NCBI GenBank assembly: GCA_905221605.1
Contig: CAJNDS010002135.1
Coordinates: forward strand, 1,330,001 to 1,394,000
Length of the DNA: 64,000 nucleotides
DNA from: Symbiodinium natans
Lineage: Eukaryota; Sar; Dinophyceae; Suessiales; Symbiodiniaceae
Direction of reading: 5' to 3'
In this document: positions 12,241-25,100 of the stretch, one piece after another
Position numbering within the stretch: the stretch's first letter is position 1
How the letters are laid out: each line of letters begins with the position of its first letter
The notes under the pieces: model-generated
Told to the model about the DNA's origin: nothing
The model's database searches: none
Seen by the model: only the letters and a program-made list of their open reading frames with translations
Made by a program: the position numbers and the translations under genes

Positions 12241-12787
12241 TTTCCCTTCTCTTCTTCTGCTTCCTTTGAACTGATAAAACACAAGAAAGGAACTCATATG
12301 ATAAGGCAGTGGAAAGGTAAGCACAGGGTGACTCCCTGCGCGTGGACCTTTCCATAATGCTCCATCATATTCCTCCTCTCGGCCTATCTCTTCTGTTCCT
12401 TTCCTTACCCTTCTCCTTCTCATAGTTCTTCCTTTTTGTTTTTCTCATTTCGAAAAGAAAGAGGGAAGGGAGAAACAAGGGAGAGAGAATAGATAACGAA
12501 GAGTGCCATCTTCTCTGCGCCTTGTTTTGTCTCTCCCTCTTCTCTATTAATCTGTCTTCTATTCTTTTCTTTGCTCTTCCCATTAAATATGCAATCCTTG
12601 GTATCTCTTCTCTCTCCTTCTCTCTTCCTGCAACAGATGTCCTTTTGGATCGTTTTCTGCATCTTAAAAAGGACACCCAAAAGAAAACACTCAGGGTGCC
12701 CCCTTTGCGCGTTTGAAGACACAGAAGGCGATTAAAAGGGACGCCCATGTTGGATTGGCAGCAAACCCAGCTGATGCTCATGATTCT

Positions 12788-12840
<53 letters not shown>

Positions 12841-14790
12841 CCCTACATATGGGCGATGGAACGGGTGTCCTTTTCAATCGTTTTCTGCATCTTCAAGAGA
12901 AAAACGGACACCCCACAAGAAGGAAAAGTAACACAAGAGATAGGGAGGGAAATTGACCCTTTCCTCTCTTCTTATCTGCTATTTTTCTTATTCGCTTCAA
13001 AGAAGCAACATAAGGGAAAGGGGATTTCCTGAAGAGGAGCGAGGGAACCTATCTGTGAAAAGCAAGAATGGTTTTTTCTAGTTCGAAAGGGAATAGGGAG
13101 AGACAAGGGAGAGATGATATGTACAGCTTTGCGCCTTATATTGTGATTCCGTCTCCTTGCTTCCTGTCTCTTCTATTCCTTGCAGCACGCTTCGAGAAAC
13201 ATAGCATCCTTGTTATCTTTCCTCTCTCACTTCCCTTTCCCTTCTCTTCTTCTGCTTCCTTTGAACTGATAACACACAAGAAAGGAACTCATATGATAAA
13301 GCAGTGGAAAGGTAAGCACAGGGTGACTCCCTGCGCGTGGACCTTTCCACAATGCTCCATCATATTCCTCCTCTCGGCCTATCTCTTCTGTTCCTTTCCT
13401 TACCCTTCTCCTTCTCATAGTTCTTCCTTTTTGTTTTTCTCATTTCGAAAAGAAAGAGGGAAGGGAGAAACAAGGGAGAGAGAATAGATAAAGAAGAGTG
13501 CCATCTTCTCTGCGCCTTGTTTTGTCTCTCCCTCTTCTCTATTCATCTGTCTTCTATTCTTTTCCTTGCTCTTCCCATTAAATATGCAATCCTTGGTATC
13601 TCTCCTCTCTCCTTCTCTCTTCCTGCAACAGATGTGCTTTTGGATCGTTTTCTGCATTTTCAAGCGAGAAAAAAGGACACAGAATGCGATTAAAAGGGAC
13701 GCCCATGTTGGATTGGCAGCATGCCCAGCTGATGCTCATGATTCTCTCTCTTTCCCTACATATGGGCGATGGAACGGGTGTCCTTTTCAATCGTTTTCTG
13801 CATTCAAGAGAAAAAGGGACACCCCACAAGAAGGAAAAGTAACATAAGAGATAGGGAGGGAAATTGAAGAACTCCTCATTTTACTTAGTCATTCCCTTTC
13901 CTCTCTTCTTATCTGCCCATTTTCTGTGCGCCTTGTTGTGTCTCTCCCTCTTCTCCCTTCATCTCTCTTCTAGTCTTTTCTTTGCTCTTCCCATTGAAAT
14001 GCAACCCTTTTTATCTCTCCTCTCTTCTTCTCTCTCCCTCCTCTTCTCCTGTTCCCCTCTAAACGACAAAAACGCAAGAAAGGAAGAATAAGAGGGGAAT
14101 GGAGGCCCTGTTCCTTTCTTCTCTTCTTTCAATGGATGGGGGAAGTGGGCGGAGTTGGCTCCTTGCCCGTACACCCTCCCCATGCTTCAGCAAACCCCTC
14201 CTCTCGCCCTATCGCCTCTGTTCTTTTCCTTGTGCCCAAACGGAAAACGAAAACGGGTTCCTTTATATGTTCATTGTCCTTCCTTTGGTTTTTTATTTCA
14301 CAGGGAAAAGAACCAGAGAAGAGAAAGATAAGAACGAGAGGTGAGATGAAAACGGCACCATCTTCTCTTTGCCTTATTTTTGCACCTCCCCCTCCTGTCT
14401 TCATTTCTCTTCCACTCTTTTTTCCATTGCTCTTCCCATAATATTGCATTCCTTTTGATAACTCACAGGAAATTAAAATGGCCTCCTTGTTGTCTCTCCT
14501 CTCTCACTTCCCTTCTTTCTTTTTGTTGTTCTCATTTCGAAAAGACAGAAGGAACGGAGAGATAAGGGAGACAGGATAGATAAAGCAGAGTACCATCTTC
14601 TTTGCGCCTTGTTTTGTCTCTCCCTCTCCTTTATTCATCTCTCTTCTATTCTTTTCTTGGCTCTTCCCATGAAAATTGTGTTCCTCTTATCTCTCCCTCC
14701 TTCTCTCCCTTCTCTTCTCCTGTTCACGAGAGCCTTCGACTTTAGGGTTGAGGAGAAAAAGAAAAGAGAAAAGAGGAACTACCTGGTTCT
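12240..14790. repeat. Pyrimidine-rich segment with about 0.99-kb duplication
   Basis: 12247-12960 and 13240-13850 are near-identical direct copies with an offset of about 994 bp; a third, more diverged part follows to 14720. A (CT)n microsatellite of about 50 bp (12788-12837) is present in the first copy and shortened in the second. Confidence 0.9.
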
Positions 14791-14908
14791 TGTTCCTGAG
14801 GCCACCATAGTACGACTGACGTGACAGCAGCGTACCCTCGTGGAAACGTGTATGGCTATAAGAAAACCCGAGTCACAGCTTCCAAATAGACCCTATTTAA
14901 GCCACCCA

Positions 14909-14949
14909 CCCCCCCCCCCCCCCCCCCCCCCCCCGGCCCCCCCCCCCCC
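14909..14949. repeat. Poly-C run at island edge; one of many long G/C homopolymers
   Basis: Runs of 15-33 G or C also occur at 1240, 5121, 17261, 20020, 23248, 28879, 28963, 29935, 30220, 31877, 39797 (followed by poly-A), 41018 (preceded by poly-T), 43611 and 47120. Lengths may be affected by sequencing error. Confidence 0.9.
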
Positions 14950-15300
14950 GTGGTGTGGTTGTGGGTTGGTTTTAGGGTTTAGGGTTTTGGGGTTTAGGGT
15001 TTAGAGTTTAGGGTGTAGGGCTTAGGGTTTAGTGTATAAGGGCCTTTGGTGGCCGGGGGGATACCATGGGAGGGGGGGGGGGGGTGTGGCGAACCGAGAA
15101 CCGGGAACATACATGTTCTCTGTGCGACCATCACATGCAACAGGTTCGGGTGCAGGCTATACAGGGCATACTTCAGTGTCAGTGTGTTGGAGCTGCCAAG
15201 AAGCCGCGAATCAAAACCCTGAACCCCAAATCCTAAAGTCTCTGAACGTTTATGGTCTAGGGCCTAGGGTGTAGGGCCCAGAGAACTTTGACATGTTTCA
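14950..15300. other. Island edge and telomere-like tract, no firm gene
   Basis: TTTAGGG variants resume at 14974. A plus-strand ORF at 15032-15274 exists, but no convincing exon was found. A short open piece EHTCSLCDHH (15106-15138) precedes a GTTCGG sequence and is probably chance. Confidence 0.5.
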
Positions 15301-15321
15301 AACCCTGCTTAGTCGAGCGGC

Positions 15322-15378
15322 GTCTGAGAGACGAACACGCTGCTCACGACGTTGAGCAGCGCGAAACCCACGACACAC
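15322..15378 (-). CDS. Channel exon: end of S6
   Basis: Reads CVVGFALLNVVSSVFVSQT. The split Arg codon joins the previous exon in phase. A GC-type donor is likely; if read through, a stop follows after PLD. Later exons would lie left of 14.9 kb. Confidence 0.85.
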
Positions 15379-16141
15379 CTCCGCTGAGGGTTGTTAGGGT
15401 TGAGGGTTTAGGGTTTAGGGTTTAGTATAGGGTTTAATTAGGGTTTAGGGTTTAGGATTAGGCTTCTGTCAGTGTTTTGGGGTTAGGGTTTAGGGTATGT
15501 AGAGTATTTAGGTTGACGAAGGGTCTTGGTTGTAGGGCTCAGTTTGTGTAGGTGGCTCTGGCCCATTGACAGCTGCTGTTCGACGTCTCTATGTGTCCGC
15601 TATCCCAAAACGCATAAATATTAATATGTAGCAAAGCTCGGTTGCCTGGGTTAGCTTAGGGCAGTTACATGGACCTTAGTATCGGCCCTTAAAAGGTGAA
15701 AAGTGGACCGCTTATATACCTGTTATATACCTATACCCTATACGAATTCAGGGACCATACATCAGAACCCTATAAGGGACCATATTCAGGGCTGTGAAAC
15801 TACCCTAGAGGTTGTGACGCTTTGTGCTGTGATGCTGACCATTGCTGCTATGTCTCTGCCCATACACGGGAAGAAGTTTTCCTAAACCCTACACCTCATA
15901 TGCCCTACAAAGCCTAGTTATACACCGTCTATATCATGGACAGAGAGCCTAGGACCTCTGGAATCTACGTGGTTCAAGGCTCCTGAGAAATTCCAAACCC
16001 TAAACCCTATAAACCCTAAAACAGTAAGGGGAGAACTGAACTGGCCTGTAGCCCACAAAGACCACGGTGAACCATTCGCTCACGTAGTCCGTCAAAGATC
16101 GACAGGCTGGAGCCCAGTTAGCGAAGAGAACCTGCCAAACA

Positions 16142-16181
<40 letters not shown>

Positions 16182-19100
16182 GATGTAGCACCCTGACACG
16201 GAGTATAGCAAACAACGCGCGAAATTGCCAACAAACAACGAAGTTGGGCTGCAGCCTATTCCCCTGGACCCTAAACCCTAAACACGATCCATAAATGACA
16301 AACCTAACTCGAAACCCTAAACCGATGATAACAATAAAGTGGTAGCATCATGCTGCTGCGCGATAACTGCCTCGGCGAGGCCCCGCGAACAGAGTCAATC
16401 CGAAAACTTTTAGTAGTATCATATGACATGGATACTTATTAGTATGTGATACTACGCTATGTTTAGGCTCTCATACTATTATCTTCGTATCTTCTTAAAT
16501 GGCGATATTGTTATGTTCTTACTTGATTCGTGAATTCGAATATTATTATGGCAATGTACTGTGAAGTTGTAGCGATACTACATCTCTAAATTAGCACGCC
16601 ATTGTGCTATTCTGTTGTGCCGATGAATATATGGTTATACGATTGCTGAATTAACAACTGTTGACATTCTGGGATTATTCTCGTTAAGCCGCTTGCTTCT
16701 CTAGTCTCATGCTGGGACGGTATATCCCCTGGCATGTGGACGTGATGTCCCTTCAGCGGCAAGCTTTCTCCTTGCCTGTTGCATGCTTTGAGCAGTGATG
16801 ACTGGTGCCGATCGACTTTGCAAGAGGCTCGTACCCTAAACCCCCCCAAAAAGGGAAAAGGGCCTACCCTGGAATATTGTACTACCCTACGATTTGCTGC
16901 AGGGAACAGTTGTGCACAGGCCTCCTGTGAAGCCCAAGGCAAGTCACCTACAACGCTTGCATGTCTCTGGGGCATGTGGGATAGCCCTAAACCCTAAACT
17001 CTAAAAACAAAACCCTAAACCCTAAACCCTAAACCCTAAACCCTAAACCCTAAACTCTAAAACGAAATCCTAAACCTGCGTAGGGTTGTATAGGGACGCG
17101 TAAATTCTGACGGTTGTGTACAGGATTCCAAGTTGCATGAATTGCTTGAGTCGCAACACCCCAAACCTGTGTGGTTGTTGGGGCTTAGGTCTAAGGTTTA
17201 GGGCTTAGGGCTTGGGATGAGGTTTAGGGTTTAGGGTTTAGGGTTTAGGGTTTAGGTCGTCCCCCCCCCCCCCCCCCTCTCCCAGCTCCAGCGGTCCTCG
17301 AACATGGTCAAGAAAGTCCGGGTGAAGGTGCCCCAGTACTGGAAGACATACCTGGGTTTAGGGTTTTGACAAGGGTTTAGGGTTTAGGGTTTAGGGTTAA
17401 GGGTTTAAGGTTTAGGATGGTTTAGGGTTTAGGCTTTAGAGCTTGGGTGGGGTCTGGGATCCAAATCGGCTTGGGTTTTGAAGCGGCGCTCAAACCCATA
17501 AACCCAAACCTTGGCTGCACTCAGGAGGGTAGCTATAAATTAAACTTTTAGCTGCCTTAGCTGCCTTAATCAGAAACGCAATAAACCCAAAAACGGTAAG
17601 GATCTAAAGTTACAGTAAAGTACCACAAAGAAACCTTCAACCCTAAACCTACTTATAGGTGGGATAACCCCTATAAGGCCCTTTAGGGGTATTATAAATA
17701 GGGTTATAAGTACAATTATAATTGGTTAGTAAGTACCATGAACCTTCAACCCTAAACCCTGAACACTTCGGGTGCTCTCTTGTGCCGGGAGCTTACGTGA
17801 CCAAGAAGGGGCTCTAAATTCCTACGATTCTGCACAACCCTTAGAAGTCTTCATGCAGTACGTAGACCCTAAACCCTAAACCCTAAACCCTAATTCCTAA
17901 TTCCTAAACGCTTCCCTTCAACCTGAGTCTCAGGAAAACACTCCAGGAGACACAGGATGGTGTCTCCTGGGATTCAACGCCTAAACATCCTTCGTGAAGT
18001 AGGCCTGATATTGACCTTGTTTCGGACTCAGGGCGGCGGCGAAGAGCCCTAAACCCTAAACCCTAAACCCTAAACCCTAAACCCCGAAAACCGTACTTTG
18101 GTGGGGGTAAGTATAAGCGGCCCTGGGGGGGTGTTGTTGTGAGTTGGGCTTTGGCCGCAAAGTCAGGGTTGCAGGTTTCGGGCTTCGAGTTTGGGGCTTG
18201 AGGGCTTAGGACTAAAGTTTAGGGTTAGGGTTTAGGGTTTAGGGTTTAGGGTTTAGGGTTTAGGGTTTAGGGTTTAGGGTTTAGGGTTTAGGGTTTAGGG
18301 GTTTAGGGTTTAGGGTTTAGGGCTTCCTGCCGCCAGGAGCGCCTCCGTGCCTCCTTGTCGATGGCGGGGTCTTCCAAGTACCGCGAGACGAGGGTGCTGA
18401 TGATCATGCCTGGGGTGTGCTAAGCCCTAAACCCTAAACCCTAAACCCTAAACCCTAAACCCTAAACCCTAAACCCTAGACCCTAAACCCTAAACCCTAA
18501 ACCCTAAACCCTGAACCCTAAACCCTAAACCCTAAACCCCAAACCCTAGACCCTAAGACCCCTAAAGCCCTTTAATGTTTAGGGTCTCGGCCTTAGGCTT
18601 TTCCTGGGCCGGACAAGCCACCTTGACCACGAAAGGAACCCGAAAAGCTCGGCGTCAAGAAATTAGGGCTGGGGAGGCACATGCCCCACTGAGGTTTAGG
18701 GTTTAGGGTTTAGGGTTTAGGGTTTAGGGTTCAGGGTTCAGGGTTTAGATGGGTTTAGGGCGCAAGGCTATGTGATACGAGGAAGTGGCTGACTTGCTTT
18801 GTCATCCCTTAGCCAAAGCCCTAAAACGATCCCCATCCCGCTGCGCACCAACATCGCGACCCTCAAGCTTAACTTAAATGCAGAAGTTAGTCTTCCGACT
18901 CAAACCAGTTCAATCCCTATAGTCTTTATTTTTAGAAGCCCGGGAGACCCTCTAAACCCTAAACCCTAAACCCTGACCCATAAATCCGAAACCGGGTTGC
19001 CGCAGACGCACTGCACGAAGATGAGCACGCCCGTGGCGTACCCGAGCATGGTCACGCTGGCCACCACGCACTTCAGCAGGAGACCAAAGGACTCCAGCTT

Positions 19101-22100
19101 GCCTCTAGAGTTTAGGGTTTAGGGTTTAGGGTTCAGGGTTTAGACTTTAGGGTGTAGCGTTCGGAGACTGAACGGGTGGAGTTTTTGGAAGGGTTTATAT
19201 AGGGGTTTAGAGCTTCTGGGGAGTAGGGAATTGCGGTTTGGAGTTTGGGGGCTTCAGGGGGGTGTAGGATTCCGCTTGTAGGTTGTCGGGGTTGCCCTAC
19301 ATACGCATTTCTTTAGGGCTTGGGGTTTAGGGTTTAGGGATATAAACCCTAAACCCTAAACCCTAAACCCTAAACCCTAAGGTGAAGCCCAGCCTGAGAG
19401 GATGATCATGCGAAAGGCGCGTGCCAACTTTCCGAGTCGCAGCCTTTGAAGGGATCTCAGGGTTTAGGGTTTAGGGTTTAGGGTTTAGGGTTTGGGGTTT
19501 GGGGTTTGGGGTTTGGGGGTTAGGGTTTGGGGTTTAGGGTTTGGGGTTTAGGGTTTGGGGCTTGGGGTTTAGGGTTTAGGGTTTGGGGCTTGGGGTTTAG
19601 GGTTTAGGGTTTGGGGTTTAGGGTTTGGCGTTTAGGGGTTAGGGTTTAGGGTTTAGGGTTTAGGGCGTGGCTTCTGAGGTTTTGGGGGGTGGCGTTCGGG
19701 ACATCTTCGGGGAGAGGGTTGGGTACTTGGGTCCCGGAACTCGTCACTTTACATGAGACAATGCAAGGGGTGTCGGGTTCTATGTAACCATGAACTTAAC
19801 ATGGGATGTTCCGCCTTATACGAATAATAGTACCCCTACTAGAATCCCTCTTAAGGACTGTTGGTATAGGAGTGAACATCCCAATATCTAACCCTAAACC
19901 CTAAACCGGGTTTCTTAGGGTAGAGATTCTGGGAGTCGCGTATCCAGGAGTTGAGGGTGTAGGACTCCGGGACTTCCCAAAAACCAGAACAGAAGGTTCG
20001 CTTCTTCTAGTCAGGACGCCCCCCCCCCCCCCCCCCCTTTTTCAAGTGGCCCTCCTTACAACGGTCCACCGAAACCCTAAAAACTGCTTGGAACAACAAC
20101 CCCCCGCCCGCCCCCTCCGCCCTGAACCCTAAACCCTAAACCCTAAACCCAACCCTGAACCCTGAACCCTGAACCCTAAACCCTAAACCCTAAACCCTAA
20201 ACCCTAGACCCTAAACCCTAAACCCTAAACCCTAAACCCTAAACCCTAAACCTCCTTCACGTCCTTCCGCTGCGATTCGGCGAGCTCCCGCTAAGGGAGG
20301 CCCAAACTCTTCAACTCTCGGGCCTTCTGAAACCTGCAAAAAACGTACACGTGTATCCGGTTCAACAGCTTTTTTGAGGGGGGAGAAAGTTCATGGCTGA
20401 GGGTTTAGGGTTGGAGAGGGGAGGGGCCCTAAACTCTAATCCGGGCTAAACCCTGAAGCTTGAACCCTAAACCCTAAACCCTAAACCCTAAACCCTGAAC
20501 CCTCTTGAAGCCCAGCCGCAGTCTCAGAAAGATCGGGTCCAAAGGCAGTGAGGACCTCAGCCACATTTGGGCACAGGGGGGGGCCTAAAGCGCATAAACC
20601 CTAAACCCTAAACCCTAAACCCCAAACCGCCGGTTTCGAGTGAAGGGTTTAGAGTTTAGGGCACTTTGTTCGGGTAGCCGATCGACCCTGCGAAAATCGA
20701 GGCACAGGACCCTTGCCTCCAATGCCCTATAGACCCTGGAACCGGTTAAACCCTAAACCCTAAACCCTAAACCCTAAACCCTAAACCCTAAACCCTAAAC
20801 AAAACACTAGACCCTAAACGCCATCCCCCATTCCAATCTGCAAACGCCGCCCCGCAGCGTGTCCAGCACCAGGGTGCCGATCGTCAGCGTCACCACAATG
20901 AAATCAATCCTGTCGGTTTAGGGTTTAGGATTTAGGGTTTAGGGTTTAGGGTTTAGGGTTTAGGGTCTAGGGTTAGTGCATATAGTCTTCGCCTAAACTC
21001 TTAGCCCACCTCTTGAAAAACCTAGGGGAGCGTGCTGAACGGGAGTGGAGTTCCGGAGAAGCTTCCAAGCGTGAGCTTCCAGCGTTTCAAGATCGGGTTT
21101 CGGGCTGCAATCAGGCTCTACTCTAGTTCCTTTTTTTGGCTAGTAGTTGCCCAATAAAGGTACGACTTTGCGTAGTTAAATGATGGTCCGTTCCCAAAAG
21201 TATGGTCCCTTTTGGGGTCCTAAATTCTAATAGTAGCCTCAAAAAGGGCCAACCTGTAGAGAAGTGACCACATGGCTTGAAGGTTGCGCGGCTGTAGCTT
21301 TAGGGTTTGAGGTTTACATTGTGGCTTTAGGGTTGTGGGGGGTTTAAGGTTTCGGGTTTAGGGTCCTGCACCCTAGCAAATAGCCTGCGATAACTAAACA
21401 CCAAAACGCTAAACCGCCAAACCCTGCCCTGCACCCTACACCGCAAACCCTCAGCAAAGCTGGCATCAGTCCAGTTCATCGCGCTCTTCCAGAAGGAGCA
21501 CTTCAGGCAAATAATGCGAACGAACCTCAGAAAGCTTCGGGTTTTAGGGTTTAGGGTTTAGGGTTTAGGGTTTAGGGTTTAGGGTTTAGGGCTTGGGACT
21601 TAGGACCTCGGCTTGAACTTATGGGCTTTGGGATCCCGAAGCCCTGAATGCTAAAAACCCCAAAATCCTAAAAGGGTCCGGTAGACCCCCCAAAGCACTG
21701 GGATTCAAACCCAAAACCCTCAAACTGAAAGCCCTAGAGCCCCAAAAGCCCGAAAGCCCTGAAACCCTGAAGCCCTAAACCTCAAAAAGCCTAAACCCTG
21801 AACCCTAAACCTCAAAAAAACCCAAAGCCCCGTAACCCCAAAAGCCCTAAACAGGCTCTGGGCATGTGGGAGCACGGTTTAGGGTTTATAGGGTTTAGTT
21901 TATAGGCTTGGGTATACACAAGGGGGCTTCGTGCTCCAAAACAGAACCTGAGCCCAAAGACCCACAGCGAGCCTAAAGCAGGAAAAAGAAAAACCTGAAG
22001 CAATGGGTTTGGGGTTTGGGGTTTGGGGTTTAGGGTTTAGGGTTTTGGAGATTCGGGGCGCGCTAGAGAAATCCACGAGAAAGGGAGAAAGGGGCGCCAT

Positions 22101-25100
22101 CGGTGGACTATCATTGTTAAAGGTTGCGTCGGGACGAGTCTGCAAAGCCAGGCGGCACATCCAAGGAGAAGATAATCTGAGCACACATGGTCAGCGCTCT
22201 ACAAAAGCCGTCGCGTAATAAGGGGTACCCTAAACCCTCGCACCCCACCCCCCCCCCCCTACATTCCCTAAACCCTAAACCTCAAACCCTAAATACCCTG
22301 AATCCTAATGCAAACCCTAAGCCTTCAAACCCTAAACCCTAAACCCGAAACCTTACACCCTAAACCCTAAACCCTAAACCTTAAACCCTACCCTGAACCG
22401 GTGGGGACCCATCTCAGAGTCGGCTGGTACCCCTTTCCGGTAGGTTTAGGGCTTAGGGCTTAGGGCTTAGGGCTTGGGGCTTAGGGCTTAGGGCTTAGGG
22501 CTTAGGGCTTAGGGCTTATGGCTTAGGGTTTAGGGCTTATGGCTTATATAGGGCTTGGGGCTGAGGGCTTAGGGCTTAAGGCTTAGGGTTTAGGGTTTAG
22601 GCTGGCACCCATATCAGGTGGTACCCATCTCAGGTGGCGTCAGTGGGTTACCCATCTCAAGTGTGACCCATCTCAAATGAAAAGGAACATGTGGCGGGGA
22701 CATTGAAGGTTTATTTAGGAAGTACGGCCCAGGGTTGCTAGGTGAAGCTTGAGGAAATTCGGGGCCTAGGGCAGGGTTTGGGGTTTGGGGTTTAGGTTTA
22801 GGGTTTAGGGTTTGTGTAGGGTTCAGGGTTTGCGATTTCTTGTGCCGTGGACCACAGAGCCGTGGCAGCATTTGCTGAACAATGGTCCTGGAACATGCTG
22901 AGTGAGGATCCTTGTCACAAGAGATGATGCCCCAAACCCTCAAGTCAACTGTCCCTAAACCCTAAACCCTAAACCCTAAACCCTAAACCCTAAACCCTAA
23001 ACCCTAAACCCTAAACCCTAAACCCTAAACCCTGCAGAAAGTACCTAAGAGCCAACCAGAAGACAGCCAAGAGTAGTCTTCGGCGGTTCCATGTCAGGGA
23101 GGGCTGCCAGACCAGTCAGGGTATATAGAAGGGTTGAGGCGGAGGCTGGATGATCGGGTTTCGGGTTTATCGGTTTATCGTTTAGGGTTTAGGGCTGAGG
23201 GTTCTGGGTCTGGAGTGTACAAAGAAGAGGACATGACAATCAAAACTTGGGGGGGGGGGGGGGGCCCCCCAGAAGTGGCAAGAACCCTAAACCCTAAACC
23301 CTAAACCCTAAAAACCTAAACCCTAAACCCTAAACCCTAAACCCTAAACCGTAAACACTACTGGGCTCGGAGATATGAGCATTGCCAGCTCCGGGGGGGC
23401 CGCCCTAAACCCTCAACCCTCAACCCTAAACCCTAAACCCTGAACCCTACACCCTAAACCCTGAACCTCCAGAGCCCTAAACCCAAAACCCTAACCCCAA
23501 ATCAGACACCCTGACCCTTGAAACCGTAAACGCTTGTGACCATGCTTGTTGCAGCCCGTGGGGGCTGTGAAGATGTGCTCAACGAACTGCAGGGCCTGTA
23601 ACTGCAGGGCCCCAAAAGGGTTCAGGGTTTAGGGTTTAGGGTTTAGGGTTTAAGTTTAGGGTTGAGGGTTTAGGGCTCTGGGACTAGGCTCTGGGACTAG
23701 GATCCGGATTGTTTAGGATATTGAGTTGAGGAGTCAGCGTTCTTTGGGAGCAAGGCTTTAGTTGAAGGCTCCCAGCGAACCCTAAACCCTGAACCCCAAA
23801 CACTAAACTCGACCCAAATGCGAAACCCCAAACCCTAAACACCCTGAACCCCAAGCCGAACCCCCAAAGCTCCAAACGCAAAGGCCGAACCCTGCTTCCA
23901 GGTTCATGGAGACTTACAACCCAGAAATAAGTCTACTTATAGCCTACTTCGGGGACTTTGGTGGCGTATCAGTACAGTTAGAATTGGGGTTATAAGTGCC
24001 CATGAACCTCCAAGTAAAACAACCTCCTACTCGGCCCTTATGCCTTGGTTTTTTTGCCAATAAGCCCCTTTAAGCCCAAAAGGGCACCCTTTTTCCGCCT
24101 GGGATAATCTTGGGTCTTGCGGTTGGGCCTAAACCCTAAACCCTACACCCTAAACCCCAAACTCCAAACCCCAAACCCTAAACCCTAAACCCTAAACCCA
24201 ACCCTCAACCCTAATGGTTCTAAGTAATTACCCATGAACCTCCAAGTGCCCGGGCCTCGAGGATGCTTGGCCAGCTGCTATCGTTTGGGTTCTTCGCCGG
24301 GTAGTAGTCAATATCGTAGCCTGGGTTAGGGTTTGGGGTTTAGGGTTTAGGGTTTAGGGTTTGGGGTTTGGGGTTTAGGGTTTAGGGTTTAGGGTTTAGG
24401 GTTTAGGGTTTAGGGCAACCTCTGACTGAAATGTCCTTTCTTTCGTGGGCCGGGGGTGAAGGGGGGGTGGAGGGGTTTAGGGATGAAGGGGGTTTCGGGT
24501 TGCTTTGCTTGTTTGAATTTAGGGGGTGGGGGGTGGGGGGGTGGAGGGGTGGCGGTCCAGGGACGTTTTGAGGGTCTAGGGGATTAGGGTTTAGAGCATG
24601 GGGTCCTTGGCCCAGGCTGGTTTAGGGCATTGGTTCCAGTCAAACCCCAAACCCTACACCCCAATCCCTAATTCCCTAAAGCCTAAACCCTAAACCCTAA
24701 ACCCTAAACCCTAAACCCTAAACCCTAAACCCTAAACCCTAAACCCTAAACCCTAAACCGGGTTGGTTTAGGGTCTGGGACGAGGGGATGGCGCCGGTGC
24801 TTCAGGACCCTGTTGTGTGCTCCAAGACTCTACAAAGGAGTGGCAGGGTAAGGTCTTGGGTTTAGGGTCTAAAGGTTCGGGGTTGAGAGTTTAGGGTTCG
24901 GGGTTAGGGGTTTAGAGGTGTAGGCTTCAGGAGGGTGCGCTCAGTGCCAAGCTAAGACCGGACGCTTGTCTCATCGCCCTCAGCCCGAAGTTTCCAAAGT
25001 GATTCTGACTTTAGCAAGCCCAGCCCAAACTCCAAACCCCAAACCCCAAACCCAAAACCCCAAACCCCAAACCCTAAACCCTAAACCCTAAATCCAGCTC

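Larger units (their letters stand above)
5119..14949. mobile_element. 9.8-kb repeat island bounded by inverted termini
   Basis: The left edge is a poly-G run (5121-5143) followed by GCTTAAATAGGGTCTATTTG and more (5150-5181). The right edge is the reverse complement (14871-14902) followed by poly-C (14909-14949). The arms match at 31 of 32 positions. A third partial copy at 5237-5258 makes a local hairpin at the left edge. TTTAGGG tracts stop at the left edge and resume at 14974. The interior is a succession of unrelated tandem repeats without recognisable transposase. It could be one transposed unit or a satellite mosaic. Confidence 0.65.

Noticed and set aside
15091-15138. Zinc-finger-like CSLCDHH segment
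   Set aside because: Only thirteen residues, no second Cys/His pair in place, opposite strand to the channel.
21453-21538. Plus-strand exon-like KLASVQFIALFQKEHFRQIM with good splice sites
   Set aside because: The minus strand of the same DNA supplies FWKSAMNW joined to S3 of the channel, which is motif-supported; the plus reading is taken as antisense shadow.
22060-22218. Plus-strand open segment with stop (GALEKSTRKGERGAIGGLSL)
   Set aside because: Lies in a channel intron on the other strand; no phase partner after rejecting 21453. The minus strand there (YLLLGCAAWLCRLV) could instead be part of S2, but this is unproven.
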